Below, piece after piece: positions 8,665-18,095 of a DNA stretch of 51,209 nt. A program made the position numbers and the translations under genes. How positions within the stretch are numbered: the stretch's first letter is position 1; every line of letters begins with the position of its first letter. Source of the DNA: Bermanella sp. (GTDB taxonomy: Bacteria > Pseudomonadota > Gammaproteobacteria > Pseudomonadales > Oceanobacteraceae). The notes beneath the pieces were generated by a model that was not told the DNA's origin, did not search any database, and saw only the letters and a program-made list of their open reading frames with translations. The stretch covers positions 1 to 51,209 of the forward strand of contig JAPYOO010000004.1 of NCBI GenBank assembly GCA_029938135.1, in the 5' to 3' direction.

Positions 8665-9945
8665 ATGGAAGACCAAATTTTCCAACTTCAGTACGCCATG
8701 GATACCTTTTATTTCTTGGTATGTGGCGCACTAGTAATGTGGATGGCAGCTGGTTTCAGCATGCTGGAAGCGGGTCTTGTTCGTTCTAAGAACACGACTG
8801 AAATTTTAACCAAGAACGTAGCCTTGTTCGCTATTTCTTGCACTATGTACATGGTTTGCGGTTACGCCATTATGTATAACGGCGGCTCTGATTTGTTCCT
8901 GCTTAGCGGCATTGAAGCTGACGGCGTAACAGGCGCGGCGGAAGCGGCTTCTTATGCTCCATCTGCTGACTTCTTCTTCCAGGTAGTATTCGTAGCCACG
9001 GCTATGTCTATTGTTTCGGGTGCGGTTGCCGAGCGAATGAAGCTTTGGGCATTCCTTGCGTTTGCGGTAGTGATGACGTCAGTTATCTACCCAATGGAAG
9101 GTGCTTGGACTTGGGGCGGTGCTGAGGTATTTGGCATGTTCAGTCTTTCTGAATTGGTTGAGAACGAAGTAGTTGATGGTGAGATGACTTACTTTGCTTT
9201 CACTGACTTTGCAGGTTCTGGCATCGTACACATGGCCGGTGCTGCTGCAGCCCTTGCAGGTGTGTTATTGCTAGGTGCTCGTAAGGGTAAATATGGCAAG
9301 AACGGCGAAGTAAACGCCATTCCTGGAGCTAACTTGCCAATGGCCACTTTGGGTACATTTATCCTTTGGTTAGGTTGGTTCGGTTTCAATGGTGGTTCTG
9401 TTCTGGCTTTGGCCAGCGTAGAAAGCGCAAACGCGGTTGCGGTTGTATTCATGAACACTAACGCGGCCGCTTCTGGTGGTTTGTTGGGTGCTTTATTGTT
9501 AGCTCGCATCTTGTTTAAGAAAGCCGATTTAACCATGGCGCTTAACGGTGCACTAGCAGGTCTTGTTGCTATTACGGCTGGTCCAGATACGCCTACTGCT
9601 TTGTCTGCAACCGTTATTGGTTTCATTGGTGGTTTATTGGTTGTGCTTTCTATCCTTGCCATGGATAAAGCGAAAATTGATGATCCAGTAGGCGCTATCT
9701 CTGTACACGGTGTTGTGGGCTTGTTTGGTGTGATGGTTGTTCCATTCACTAACGATGGCACTAGCTTCTTAGCTCAGTTCCTAGGCGCATTAACGATCTT
9801 TGTATGGGTGTTCGGTGCTTCTCTATTAGTTTGGGGCGTTCTGAAAGTAGTTATGGGTATTCGCGTAACTGAAGAAGAAGAGTACGAAGGTGTAGACCTT
9901 ACCGAATGTGGTATGGAAGCTTATCCTGAGTTCACCAATAAATAG
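8665..9945 (+). CDS. amtB: ammonium transporter AmtB
   Basis: AmtB is a trimeric inner-membrane ammonium channel of the Amt/Mep/Rh family. The 426-residue protein has about 11 membrane segments. The conserved Asp181 in FTDFAGSGIVH and the twin pore histidines His189 and His348 (SVHGVVGLFG) are present. The N-terminus MEDQIFQLQYAMDTFYFLVC has no cleavable signal before the first helix. An acidic cytoplasmic tail (VTEEEEYEG) provides the region where GlnK docks. SD AGATGATGCGGGGG is loose but contains GGGGG 6 bp before the ATG. It follows glnK and is closed by an inverted repeat. Confidence 0.96.
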   Translation: MEDQIFQLQYAMDTFYFLVCGALVMWMAAGFSMLEAGLVRSKNTTEILTKNVALFAISCTMYMVCGYAIMYNGGSDLFLLSGIEADGVTGAAEAASYAPSADFFFQVVFVATAMSIVSGAVAERMKLWAFLAFAVVMTSVIYPMEGAWTWGGAEVFGMFSLSELVENEVVDGEMTYFAFTDFAGSGIVHMAGAAAALAGVLLLGARKGKYGKNGEVNAIPGANLPMATLGTFILWLGWFGFNGGSVLALASVESANAVAVVFMNTNAAASGGLLGALLLARILFKKADLTMALNGALAGLVAITAGPDTPTALSATVIGFIGGLLVVLSILAMDKAKIDDPVGAISVHGVVGLFGVMVVPFTNDGTSFLAQFLGALTIFVWVFGASLLVWGVLKVVMGIRVTEEEEYEGVDLTECGMEAYPEFTNK

Positions 9946-9994
9946 GTGAATAAATAGAACTATAAGTAATTCATACGAATTATCGTTAGCTCTA

Positions 9995-10022
9995 AACTAA
10001 GGCGCCTTTTGGCGCCTTAGTT
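9995..10022 (+). terminator. likely terminator after amtB
   Basis: AACTAAGGCGCC-TTTT-GGCGCCTTAGTT is a perfect 12-bp inverted repeat. The T-run after it is weak (TTGTAT), so it may be partly bidirectional or act mainly as a stem. Confidence 0.7.
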
Positions 10023-10174
10023 GTATCTAGCGTTTGCACAATCATTCCGCTTAAGTTCCGGTGATTAATTTACGGAACCTTTCTAATTCCCTTCCATCCA
10101 ATCACATACATTCCCTGTATTGCCAAGACTTGATATAGTGCGGTAATCGTTTTGACCTTAAGAAAAACAACAAT

Positions 10175-10804
10175 ATGTTTAAATATTTATTAGTAATGTG
10201 CGCCTTCGCCATAGCAACCCCTGCTTGGGCCGACTTTACCGGCAATATGGGCACTGCCACTAAGTATATGCACCGTGGCGTAAAACAAAGCGATGCCGAC
10301 ATCGTCTTTCACGGCGGCGTGGATTACTCGGGCCCAATGGGTTTATACGCGGGTGCTTGGGGCTATACTGGCAGCATCGAAGATCTTGATACCTCAGAAG
10401 TAAACGCATACGCAGGCGCAGCTTACAGCTTTAGCACAGTGTCATTAGGATTTGGTGTGATTCAATACGAGCGCGGTGACGACAGTAAACCTAATTCCAC
10501 CAGTAACACTGAATACAACGTTAATTTATCTTGGAATGCATACCGTTTAAGCAGCTACCAGGATGATGAAAGCAAAGATCAGTACCATGAAGTGGCGGCC
10601 AATTACGCATTATGGGGTGATTCAGGTTTAGCCATGACCGCGGCTTTGTTGCAAGAAGAGGTAAGTGGTGATGAGACTTGGAATTACAGTGTTGGTTTTG
10701 TAAAACCCATGCCTTCTAATGTGGACTTTGAGGTTATTTTTTCTCGCCATGAAGTTAAAGGTAATTCGCTATCTATCGGTGTCAGCCGTCAATTTGGTTT
10801 ATAG
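10175..10804 (+). CDS. TorF-family putative porin, paralogue 3
   Basis: This is a third, more divergent member of the TorF/gcw_chp porin family, 209 residues. The signal peptide MFKYLLVMCAFAIATPAWA is followed by mature DFTGNMGTATKYMHRGVKQS, which keeps the family Y-x-RG motif. Strand-like Gly/Tyr-rich segments follow (GGVDYSGPMGLYAGAWGYTG), and it ends in ISRQFGL-like VSRQFGL, close to a classical barrel C-terminus. The leader and signal differ from those of torF1 and torF2, so it is an older paralogue. It has its own upstream gap of 150 bp after the amtB terminator, with no clear Shine-Dalgarno beyond AAGAAA. Confidence 0.82.
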   Translation: MFKYLLVMCAFAIATPAWADFTGNMGTATKYMHRGVKQSDADIVFHGGVDYSGPMGLYAGAWGYTGSIEDLDTSEVNAYAGAAYSFSTVSLGFGVIQYERGDDSKPNSTSNTEYNVNLSWNAYRLSSYQDDESKDQYHEVAANYALWGDSGLAMTAALLQEEVSGDETWNYSVGFVKPMPSNVDFEVIFSRHEVKGNSLSIGVSRQFGL

Positions 10805-11295
10805 GTAAACCGTTTCATCAGGGGAGTATCTGCTCCTCTGTTCTACCCGTTGCACTTCTGTTTTAACCTTCCTACAAGCTCGACAATACGCTTATCTTCT
10901 TCAATGTGTTTTTTAGTGCGTCAGGGTGGTGTGTAGAGTGGGTACAAAGAGAGTCTTTCAGTGATTGTCGATCAGGGGCACAGTTAGACAAGCCAAAGCC
11001 TGCCTAACCTAACGCCTAATGCGGGGGATCTCTACCTTACTTAATTTTCGACAAAGGTAAAAGTAAAATGCTACAAATAAGTGCGATAGTCGAGTTTTCG
11101 CAGTAAGTTGGTGCGATTATGTTCGTAATATAGTCAGGTAAACAATAAATCCCAGTAGGTCACTATTGGCCATTTTTAATTGTTAAATAACTTATCCGCT
11201 GTCGCTACCCCCCGTAAAATGGACTGCGGGGGACTCCTTATAACTAAAAAGCCAAAATACTCAATTGACTATGGTGATTGGGTATATTTGAATAT
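10805..11295. other. long non-coding gap, torF3 to sutA
   Basis: No convincing ORF is seen in about 490 bp. It contains a 7-bp hairpin right after torF3 (10820-10839, AGGGGAG/CTCCTCT, no T-run). It also contains CCCCCG (11209-11214) facing CGGGGG (11227-11232) across a 12-nt loop, and a second TGCGGGGGA motif near 11020. The size and stems leave room for a small RNA or a long leader, but nothing here matches an RNA family I recognise. Confidence 0.35.
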
Positions 11296-11324
11296 CTGAC
11301 AATAACCCCCGCCTGAACTATAAA
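11296..11324 (+). promoter_or_regulatory. sigma-70 type promoter of the sutA-like gene
   Basis: CTGACA at 11296-11301 is separated by 17 bp from TATAAA at 11319-11324. The expected transcript start is near 11331, about 55 bp before the ATG. Confidence 0.6.
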
Positions 11325-11386
11325 TTCTACGCAGCTTTTAATTACTTAGTAATTAATCAAGGATTTTAGGAGAGGGAGTGCCGACT

Positions 11387-11641
11387 ATGCCAAGAACTAA
11401 AAAGACCGCCCAACCAGTGGCAAAACTAAATAACGCCAAAGAGCCTGATATGCAATTTATAGGCAGTACTGAAGAGGGAGCATTACGCTCCTTAGCGTCT
11501 CGAAAAAAATTGCGAGACAAGGTAGATAACGAAGTAGAAAAATTTCTGAGTGGCGGTGGGGCCATTGACGAAATAGAGCCCAATGTTATGGCAGACCCAC
11601 CGCGTAAACCCACGTCAAATTATGGATCACGCCCAATTTAA
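11387..11641 (+). CDS. sutA: SutA-like RNA-polymerase-binding regulator
   Basis: The C-terminal half closely resembles SutA, a small protein first described in Pseudomonas aeruginosa that binds RNA polymerase and raises expression of ribosomal and other genes during slow growth. The recognised signature is EKFLSGGGAIDEIEPNV followed by ADPPRKP and a terminal YGSRPI. The protein has 84 residues from ATG 11387, chosen because GGAGAGGGA lies about 9 bp upstream; GTG 11378 would add MPT. Residues about 35-50 (EEGALRSLASRKKLRDKVDN) look like the central helix. Unlike the strongly acidic N-terminal tail of the Pseudomonas protein, the first 20 residues here are basic (MPRTKKTAQPVAKLNNAKEP). In Pseudomonas the gene also lies near amtB (from memory), which supports the call. 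It stands alone with its own promoter. Confidence 0.82.
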   Translation: MPRTKKTAQPVAKLNNAKEPDMQFIGSTEEGALRSLASRKKLRDKVDNEVEKFLSGGGAIDEIEPNVMADPPRKPTSNYGSRPI

Positions 11642-11823
11642 CTCTGAGCGATCAGGGATAATTTTGTGTAAAAAGCATATGTCTGCCAGGGCATATGCGT
11701 ATTCAAGTAAATTCTCCACTCATTTTAGTCAACAATCGACACTATTGCGTGTCTATCTTGCTTTGCCCAAGTTATAAGTAATAAAGTGGGGCACAAAAAA
11801 TAACAACAATAAAAGGCTCAAGG

Positions 11824-12498
11824 ATGAATCGCTATATTCTGTGTACCACATTATGTCTCATGGTCGCGGTCACACATGCTCAAACACTTTTACTGGAAGG
11901 TAATCTCGATGACTGGCAGTTAGAGATTAAAAAAGGGGAAACCCAGTATCGGCCCATAATGGATATGGAGCAGGGTGTGGTGATTCGCGCACAAAGCATG
12001 AGCAGCGCCTCAGCCTACGTTTATGACCATACGGTTAACCTGCTTAAAACCCCTATTATAAAATGGCAATGGACGGCTCAACAGTTACCCAGTGCTTTGG
12101 TAGTGGGAGAAGACGGCATTGAGCGCGCTAGAACCTTTGATGAAACCCAAATAAGCGGCGACGATTTTGTATTGCGTGTCAGTGTGGGCCTTAAGCCGTT
12201 ATTTGGCACGACGAAAACCCTTCACTACGTTTGGTCAAGCCAGCAGCCTATTGGTAGCCACTGGGCCATTGATGAGCATACAAGAGTACTGGTGATTAGC
12301 GGCGAGGCGCAAACGACCATGAAATGGCAAACACAAATGCGTCATGTGCAAAAAGATTGGCTGGATGTGTTTGATGAAAAAATTCAAAGTTTAGACTTTG
12401 TGTCATTTATGACCGACAGCGATAACATCAATGGCCAAGCCATCGGTTATTACGGGGATATGCAAATGTTGGCCGGGCAAAGTCTTGCCAGTGAATAG
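11824..12498 (+). CDS. DUF3047 family secreted protein
   Basis: This 224-residue exported protein of unknown function matches the DUF3047 family pattern. The signal peptide MNRYILCTTLCLMVAVTHA is followed by a domain with VIRAQSMSSASAYVYDHTVN and IIKWQWTAQQLP, then DDFVLRVSVGLKP, LHYVWSS and VLVISGE. Near the C-terminus are DWLDVFDEKIQSLDFVSFMTDSDN and AIGYYGDM. These WxW, YVW and SDSDNT-like blocks are the family hallmarks. No catalytic role is known to me. It is probably periplasmic, with a jelly-roll-like fold suggested by its strand-rich sequence. The start has AAGGCTCAAGG upstream. It is convergent with crc. Confidence 0.78.
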   Translation: MNRYILCTTLCLMVAVTHAQTLLLEGNLDDWQLEIKKGETQYRPIMDMEQGVVIRAQSMSSASAYVYDHTVNLLKTPIIKWQWTAQQLPSALVVGEDGIERARTFDETQISGDDFVLRVSVGLKPLFGTTKTLHYVWSSQQPIGSHWAIDEHTRVLVISGEAQTTMKWQTQMRHVQKDWLDVFDEKIQSLDFVSFMTDSDNINGQAIGYYGDMQMLAGQSLASE

Positions 12499-12576
12499 CA
12501 GGTAGGCCGATTTTACATTGCTATTTTAAGGGGTATTTTTAAGCTCGCCTGTCATAACAGACGAACTTAAAACGGA

Positions 12577-13353
12577 TTATTCGAATTCGTATTCGATAAT
12601 CGTGGCGGCACTGACCGTGCTGCTGCCAAACAAATGATTACGGTCTATTTTTGCGTCTACCACGTATTGGCGCAAATCAGGTGTGCAAATCTGGTAGTCC
12701 ATGCGCCAGCCATCTTGATTACGACGTGCGGCCTCAGCATTGGGCCACTGGGTAAATTGGTTGTCACCAAAGTTTGCTTCGCGAAAGGCATCAAAAAATT
12801 CTAATGGGCCAGTCACCTTATCCATGAAAGCCTGCTCTTCGGGTAAGAAGCCGGGTTGATCTTTACTGGCTTTCCAATCGCTTACATCCACCGACTTATG
12901 GGCCACGGCAAAGTGTCCTGCAAAGATAAACTCACGGCGCTTACGCTTGGTTTTTTTAAGGTGCTCAATAAAGTCTTGTTGAAAGGCCAGTTTGTCTTCC
13001 AATGTATTGTGCTCATCTATCTCGGGAAACAAGATGGAGCCAATGGATACCTGTTCAAAGTCGGCTTGAATATAGCGGCCGTAACGGTCACAGGATTCAA
13101 ATGCTAAACCGGTCATGATGGCTTTAGGCGTCTCGCGGGTTAAAATAGCGACGCCCGCATAGTGGTCGGGTTCACCATCAAAGAAGTAGGCGTTGTAATT
13201 TTCTGGGTATAACACCTTATCGCTGAGTTGATACTCTTTGGCTTTCAGGTTTTGCACACACACGACGTCCGCTTCATGATCGGACAACCAATCATAAAAG
13301 CCATTGGCTACGGCTTCTTCTAGGCCATCAACTTGTACGTTAATTACTTTCAT
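12577..13353 (-). CDS. crc: catabolite repression control protein Crc
   Basis: Crc is the partner of Hfq in translational catabolite repression of Pseudomonas-type bacteria. It has an exonuclease III/EEP fold but no nuclease activity. The 258-residue protein starts at ATG 13353 with AAAGGGTA upstream, giving MKVINVQVDGLEEAV; the frame opens ten codons earlier without a site. Blocks GLAFESCDRYGRYIQADFEQ, KKTKRKRREFIFAG and DGWRMDYQICTPDLRQYV correspond to Crc. The nuclease residues are absent. QExK is replaced by QNLKAK. The GDxN block is replaced by AGHFAVAH. The C-terminal SDH is replaced by STVSAA. It sits divergent from pyrE, as in Pseudomonas. A generic ExoIII annotation would be misleading. 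Confidence 0.88.
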   Translation of the reverse strand: MKVINVQVDGLEEAVANGFYDWLSDHEADVVCVQNLKAKEYQLSDKVLYPENYNAYFFDGEPDHYAGVAILTRETPKAIMTGLAFESCDRYGRYIQADFEQVSIGSILFPEIDEHNTLEDKLAFQQDFIEHLKKTKRKRREFIFAGHFAVAHKSVDVSDWKASKDQPGFLPEEQAFMDKVTGPLEFFDAFREANFGDNQFTQWPNAEAARRNQDGWRMDYQICTPDLRQYVVDAKIDRNHLFGSSTVSAATIIEYEFE

Positions 13354-13662
13354 ATGCAAATACCCTTTACTGGCTGTTGGCACGCGTCAAATAGTGGGTT
13401 AAATACCAACATGTAAGGGTTCCTATATCTTTGATCGGCCATGATACTGAGTTTTACCCATCTACCAAAGCGCCTTGGTGTGATTATTTTGCTTATTTTT
13501 GTCTGCTTGATGGGAATTATAGTATTAGTCGGTAAAATGCCCGACTTTGTGAACCCATGTTAGCCCACTTAGACTACTTTTTATTAAAAGTGGCGCATTT
13601 GTGGTGAAAGCAGCCGCTTGGGTTTACCCTTCCCTTAGATTCAGTGTAGACAGGGTTATTAC
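13354..13662. other. divergent intergenic region, crc / pyrE
   Basis: This 309-bp gap must carry both promoters. TATAGT at 13518-13523 is a possible pyrE -10. It is followed by a small hairpin AGTCGG/CCGACT (13527-13546) in what would be the pyrE leader; this could be an attenuator stem, but there is no T-run directly after it. No ORF is seen. Confidence 0.35.
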
Positions 13663-14307
13663 ATGCAGGATTATCAAAAGGCATTTATTGAATTTGCCAT
13701 CAAGCAAGGCGTATTGAAATTTGGCGAATTTGAGCTGAAGTCAGGCCGAATTAGCCCGTATTTTTTCAATGCAGGCCTATTTAATACCGGTAAAGCCATG
13801 GCCACTTTAGCCAAAAGCTATGCCGCCGCCATCGTGAACTCTGGGGTGGAAATGGATGTGTTGTTTGGACCTGCCTACAAAGGCATTCCATTGGCCGCCA
13901 CCACGGCCCTAGCGTTGTCAGAATGGCATGACCGAGAGACCCCTTACGCGTTTAACCGCAAAGAGAAAAAGGCCCACGGTGAAGGTGGCTCTTTAGTAGG
14001 CGCGCCTTTGGAAGGTAGGGTATTGATCATTGATGATGTGATTACCGCAGGCACCGCCATACGTGAGGTTATGAGCCTATTGGCCGAGCAAGATAACGCA
14101 AAACCGGCTGGGGTAATTATTGCCCTTGATCGCCAGGAAAAAGGCAAAGGTGAGTTATCGGCTATTCAGGAAGTGGAGCGTGACTACGGCATTCCCATTA
14201 TTAGTATCGTGACACTTGAGCAAGTGATGCAGTACGTGGCCAAAGAAGACGGCTTCACACAGTACCTACCGGCCATTAAGGCTTACCGTGAGTCTTACGG
14301 GGTTTAG
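13663..14307 (+). CDS. pyrE: orotate phosphoribosyltransferase
   Basis: PyrE converts orotate and PRPP to orotidine 5'-monophosphate, the fifth step of de novo pyrimidine synthesis. The 214-residue length is normal. Landmarks are [13 protein letters not shown] near 26-38, the [12 protein letters not shown] substrate loop near 67-78, the flexible [13 protein letters not shown] loop near 98-110, and the PRPP-binding [13 protein letters not shown] near 120-132. These are the complete active-site elements. It reads rightward, with the 3' end sharing a hairpin terminator with slmA. Confidence 0.97.
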   Translation: MQDYQKAFIEFAIKQGVLKFGEFELKSGRISPYFFNAGLFNTGKAMATLAKSYAAAIVNSGVEMDVLFGPAYKGIPLAATTALALSEWHDRETPYAFNRKEKKAHGEGGSLVGAPLEGRVLIIDDVITAGTAIREVMSLLAEQDNAKPAGVIIALDRQEKGKGELSAIQEVERDYGIPIISIVTLEQVMQYVAKEDGFTQYLPAIKAYRESYGV

Positions 14308-14330
14308 TTCTTACCTCTAGATCGCAGACA

Positions 14331-14361
14331 TAAAAAAACCAGAGTCTAGGCTCTGGTTCTT
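14331..14361. terminator. bidirectional terminator, pyrE / slmA
   Basis: AACCAGAG and CTCTGGTT pair around TCTAGG. The left side has seven A and the right side TTCTTAC, so it serves slmA well in the leftward direction and pyrE less strongly. Confidence 0.75.
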
Positions 14362-14396
14362 ACGTTCAGGGTATGTTCTGGCAAATCCCTAAATCT

Positions 14397-15005
14397 TTAG
14401 GCGGGTGTCGATTCAACTAGCAAGTTGCGGGATAAAAACGCCCACTGAACCGGCCAGTTATTAAGCGGCTTATGAGTGAATTCGCTGCGTACGTATTGGC
14501 GAATACGCCCTTCTACAAACGCTAATAATAAATTAGCGGCGGCACCGGCTTCAATACTGGTAACCTTGTCGTCACGTAATTCAGATTCACGTAACATTTG
14601 TTTGAGTTGAGTCTCTAGGCGTTCAAAAAATTGGGCCACACGCACTCTTAAACGTTCCGTTTCGCCGGATAGTGCATCACCGGTTAAGATGCGGCACATG
14701 CCTGGGTTTTTTTCTGAGAACGTTAATATCAATGTCATGGCATGTTCAATACGTGCAGTGGTGCTTTCGTGTTCGCTGCGAATACGATTAATGCGCGTAA
14801 AGATGGTGGCTTCAATAAATTCTATGAGCCCTTCAAACATCTTGGCTTTACTGGGGAAATGGCGGTATAACGCCGCTTCACTTACACCCACTTGCTTAGC
14901 AAGGCTGGCGGTTGTGATGCGAGCACCGGGATTAATTTCCAGCATGTGCGCAAGCGCTTGTAAAATTTGCTGTTTGCGCGAAGGTTTTTGTTCAGATTCC
15001 GTCAT
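14397..15005 (-). CDS. slmA: nucleoid occlusion factor SlmA (TetR family)
   Basis: SlmA is a TetR-fold DNA-binding protein that, bound to chromosomal sites, blocks FtsZ assembly over the nucleoid. The 202-residue length fits (E. coli 198). The HTH is in ITTASLAKQVGVSEAALYRH at about 30-49, followed by FPSKAKMFEGLIEFIE, the SlmA form. The ligand-like domain includes MCRILTGDALSGE and FFERLETQLKQMLRE. The C-terminus is FVEGRIRQYVRSEFTHKPLN, also typical of SlmA. Its position between pyrE and argB/dut/coaBC agrees with many gammaproteobacteria. Confidence 0.93.
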   Translation of the reverse strand: MTESEQKPSRKQQILQALAHMLEINPGARITTASLAKQVGVSEAALYRHFPSKAKMFEGLIEFIEATIFTRINRIRSEHESTTARIEHAMTLILTFSEKNPGMCRILTGDALSGETERLRVRVAQFFERLETQLKQMLRESELRDDKVTSIEAGAAANLLLAFVEGRIRQYVRSEFTHKPLNNWPVQWAFLSRNLLVESTPA

Positions 15006-15175
15006 ATGACTATTTTTTTACTGTGACCACTGAAGAGAGTTTATTTTTTAAGGGTTCGTATCCTAATGTTACTGCCCGTAGGGCGCAACGGAAAAAAGCC
15101 TTTTTCGTGATCTGGTTTTGTTAAATGGGTCTTTAGGCAGATATAGTCTAAAAACCCTATAAAAATAGCGGTTAA

Positions 15176-16135
<960 letters not shown>

Positions 16136-16175
16136 TTAGATGCTATTTCTGCGCAGTGACTTAAGGGAGGATAAA

Positions 16176-17603
16176 TTAAAGATGCGCCTTTAAATCAAGC
16201 TTAAGGTTGGGCAGTAACTTATTAAGCTCCTCACTCATTAAATCCATATTATTATTAAGACTTTGCATATTTAAGGCTTCAAATCTTAATGTTAGGCAGG
16301 GTGTGGTATTACTGGCGCGTACTAACGCCCAGCCATTTTCAAGCTGAACCCTAATGCCGTCTATGGTGCAGGTATCGTGTTTTTTAAACGCGTGATGCTG
16401 AATTAAAGACATAATGGAAAATTTTTCACTGTCTTTCACCGAAACTTGAATTTCTTCGGTGGAAAAAGGCTGTGGGAATTGGCCCATCAAGGTGCTTAAA
16501 GGTTCGGTTTGTTCGGCCAGTAATTGGCATAACCTTAACCCAGCATAAATACCGTCATCTACGCCTAAACCGAGCTCATCATTAAATAAAATGTGGCCAC
16601 TTAATTCGGTGGCAAATATGGCATTGGTTTGCTTGATGGCCCGCTTCATACTGGTGTGGCCGGTGGCAATCATCATGGGGGATCCGCCAAACTGGTGTAC
16701 ATAATGCTGTAATTGATCGGTGCATTTCACGTCAAATAAAACGGTGTCTTGCGTGAGTGGTTCTTGTTTTAGAGCGCTCTGTTTAATGACTTCTTGGTTT
16801 ACAAGAATGTCCCGAATAAACAATAAGCTAAGGCGGTCGGGTAATATGACCTGCCCTAAGTTATCGATCACACCAATACGATCGGCATCACCATCTAGGG
16901 CAAAACCAAAATCAGCGCCTTCATTGATCACCGCTTCCTTTAACCATTTAAGATTTTTGGTTTTAGCAGGATCTGGGTGGTGTAGCGGAAAGTCGCCGTC
17001 TACTTCGCAGGCGATTTCGGTAACCTGGGCGCCGATTGTGCGCAGGGCTTGGCGGGCAATAGGGCCGCCAATACCATTACCAGCATCCAGCACCACTTTT
17101 AAAGGACGCTTGAGGATAATGTCTTGAGTGAGGCGCTGCTGATAGTCCTCCTTTAGGTGGCTGGCATCTTCAACTCGGCCATGGCCTTTTGAAAATAACG
17201 CTAGCTGAATACGTGATAACAACACTTGGATGTCTTCACCGCTTCTGGGGGATCCGGCTACGGCAATTTTAATACCGTTGTCTTGTTTGGGGTTGTGGCT
17301 ACCGGTAATCATGGCGCAGCTTTGATTGTCTTGCTTGATAGCCCAAAAAGCGTTGGCGGTGGCCGTCGCGCCGATGAGTTTAACGTGACAACCCGTGCTG
17401 CAAATGCCACTAATTAACGCATCGCGTAAAGAAGGGCTGGAATGGCGGCCATCCCATGCCACAAAACAATACTGCTGCTGTGCCAGTAATATTTCACTGC
17501 CCAAGGCTTGTCCAATTAAACGTGTTAACGTCTCGTTGAGCTTTAATGGGTACTGTCCGCGAATATCGTATTCGCGGAAAATCTCAGTGGCAATGGTTAA
17601 CAT
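16176..17603 (-). CDS. algC: phosphomannomutase/phosphoglucomutase
   Basis: This alpha-D-phosphohexomutase interconverts mannose or glucose 6- and 1-phosphates for LPS, exopolysaccharide and sugar-nucleotide supply. It has 475 residues. The phosphoserine is Ser102 in TGSHNP. The Mg-binding loop DGDADR is at 237-242. The sugar-binding loop is ATELSGHI near residue 326, and the phosphate-binding C-terminal loop contains VRASNTTPCLTLRFE. The N-terminal EIFREYDIRG is typical of the AlgC/ManB class. It lies 21 bp after dut on the same strand, as in Pseudomonas, where algC follows dut. The TELSGH form of the sugar loop (usually GEMSGH) is a small deviation. Confidence 0.93.
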   Translation of the reverse strand: MLTIATEIFREYDIRGQYPLKLNETLTRLIGQALGSEILLAQQQYCFVAWDGRHSSPSLRDALISGICSTGCHVKLIGATATANAFWAIKQDNQSCAMITGSHNPKQDNGIKIAVAGSPRSGEDIQVLLSRIQLALFSKGHGRVEDASHLKEDYQQRLTQDIILKRPLKVVLDAGNGIGGPIARQALRTIGAQVTEIACEVDGDFPLHHPDPAKTKNLKWLKEAVINEGADFGFALDGDADRIGVIDNLGQVILPDRLSLLFIRDILVNQEVIKQSALKQEPLTQDTVLFDVKCTDQLQHYVHQFGGSPMMIATGHTSMKRAIKQTNAIFATELSGHILFNDELGLGVDDGIYAGLRLCQLLAEQTEPLSTLMGQFPQPFSTEEIQVSVKDSEKFSIMSLIQHHAFKKHDTCTIDGIRVQLENGWALVRASNTTPCLTLRFEALNMQSLNNNMDLMSEELNKLLPNLKLDLKAHL

Positions 17604-17624
17604 ATCAGGCCGTTTTTCAATTGT

Positions 17625-18083
17625 TTATTTAGTGCCGGTAGAACCAAAACCACCCACACCGCGATCAGTGGCTTCAAACTCTTCAACCAAGTCAAATTCA
17701 GCTTGTACCACAGGCACGATGATTAACTGTGCGATACGCTCACCAATTTCCATGGTGAACGGTTTGTCGCCACGGTTCCAGCAACTCACCATTAATTCAC
17801 CTTGATAGTCACTATCGATCAAACCCACTAGATTACCTAATACGATACCGTGTTTATGACCAAGACCGGAGCGCGGTAAAATCATCGCTGCAAGACCGTT
17901 GTCTTCGATGTAAATAGACATACCGGTGGGAATCAGTTTAGTTTCACCTGGATTTAATACTAGCGTGTCTTCTAGGCATGCGCGTAAGTCTAAACCCGCA
18001 CTGCCTTGTGTACCGTAATGTGGCAGCGCAATCTCATTGCCCAAGCGTTTATCTAAAAGTTTTACCTGAAAACGTTTTTTCAT
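17625..18083 (-). CDS. dut: dUTP diphosphatase
   Basis: Dut hydrolyses dUTP to dUMP and pyrophosphate, preventing uracil incorporation and supplying thymidylate synthesis. The 152-residue trimeric-type protein has all five motifs in order: [45 protein letters not shown] and the P-loop-like [10 protein letters not shown] at the C-terminus. It starts 12 bp after the coaBC stop and is followed 21 bp later by algC, so the three genes form a tight leftward operon. Confidence 0.97.
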   Translation of the reverse strand: MKKRFQVKLLDKRLGNEIALPHYGTQGSAGLDLRACLEDTLVLNPGETKLIPTGMSIYIEDNGLAAMILPRSGLGHKHGIVLGNLVGLIDSDYQGELMVSCWNRGDKPFTMEIGERIAQLIIVPVVQAEFDLVEEFEATDRGVGGFGSTGTK

Positions 18084-18095
18084 CTTTATTCTCTA

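Noticed and set aside
9189-9761. 190-codon ORF antisense to amtB
   Set aside because: Shadow of the membrane-protein codons of amtB; Pro/Ala-rich with no recognisable domain.
11583-11777. 64-codon ORF overlapping the end of sutA
   Set aside because: No ribosome-binding site, overlaps the conserved sutA C-terminus in another frame and shows no domain.
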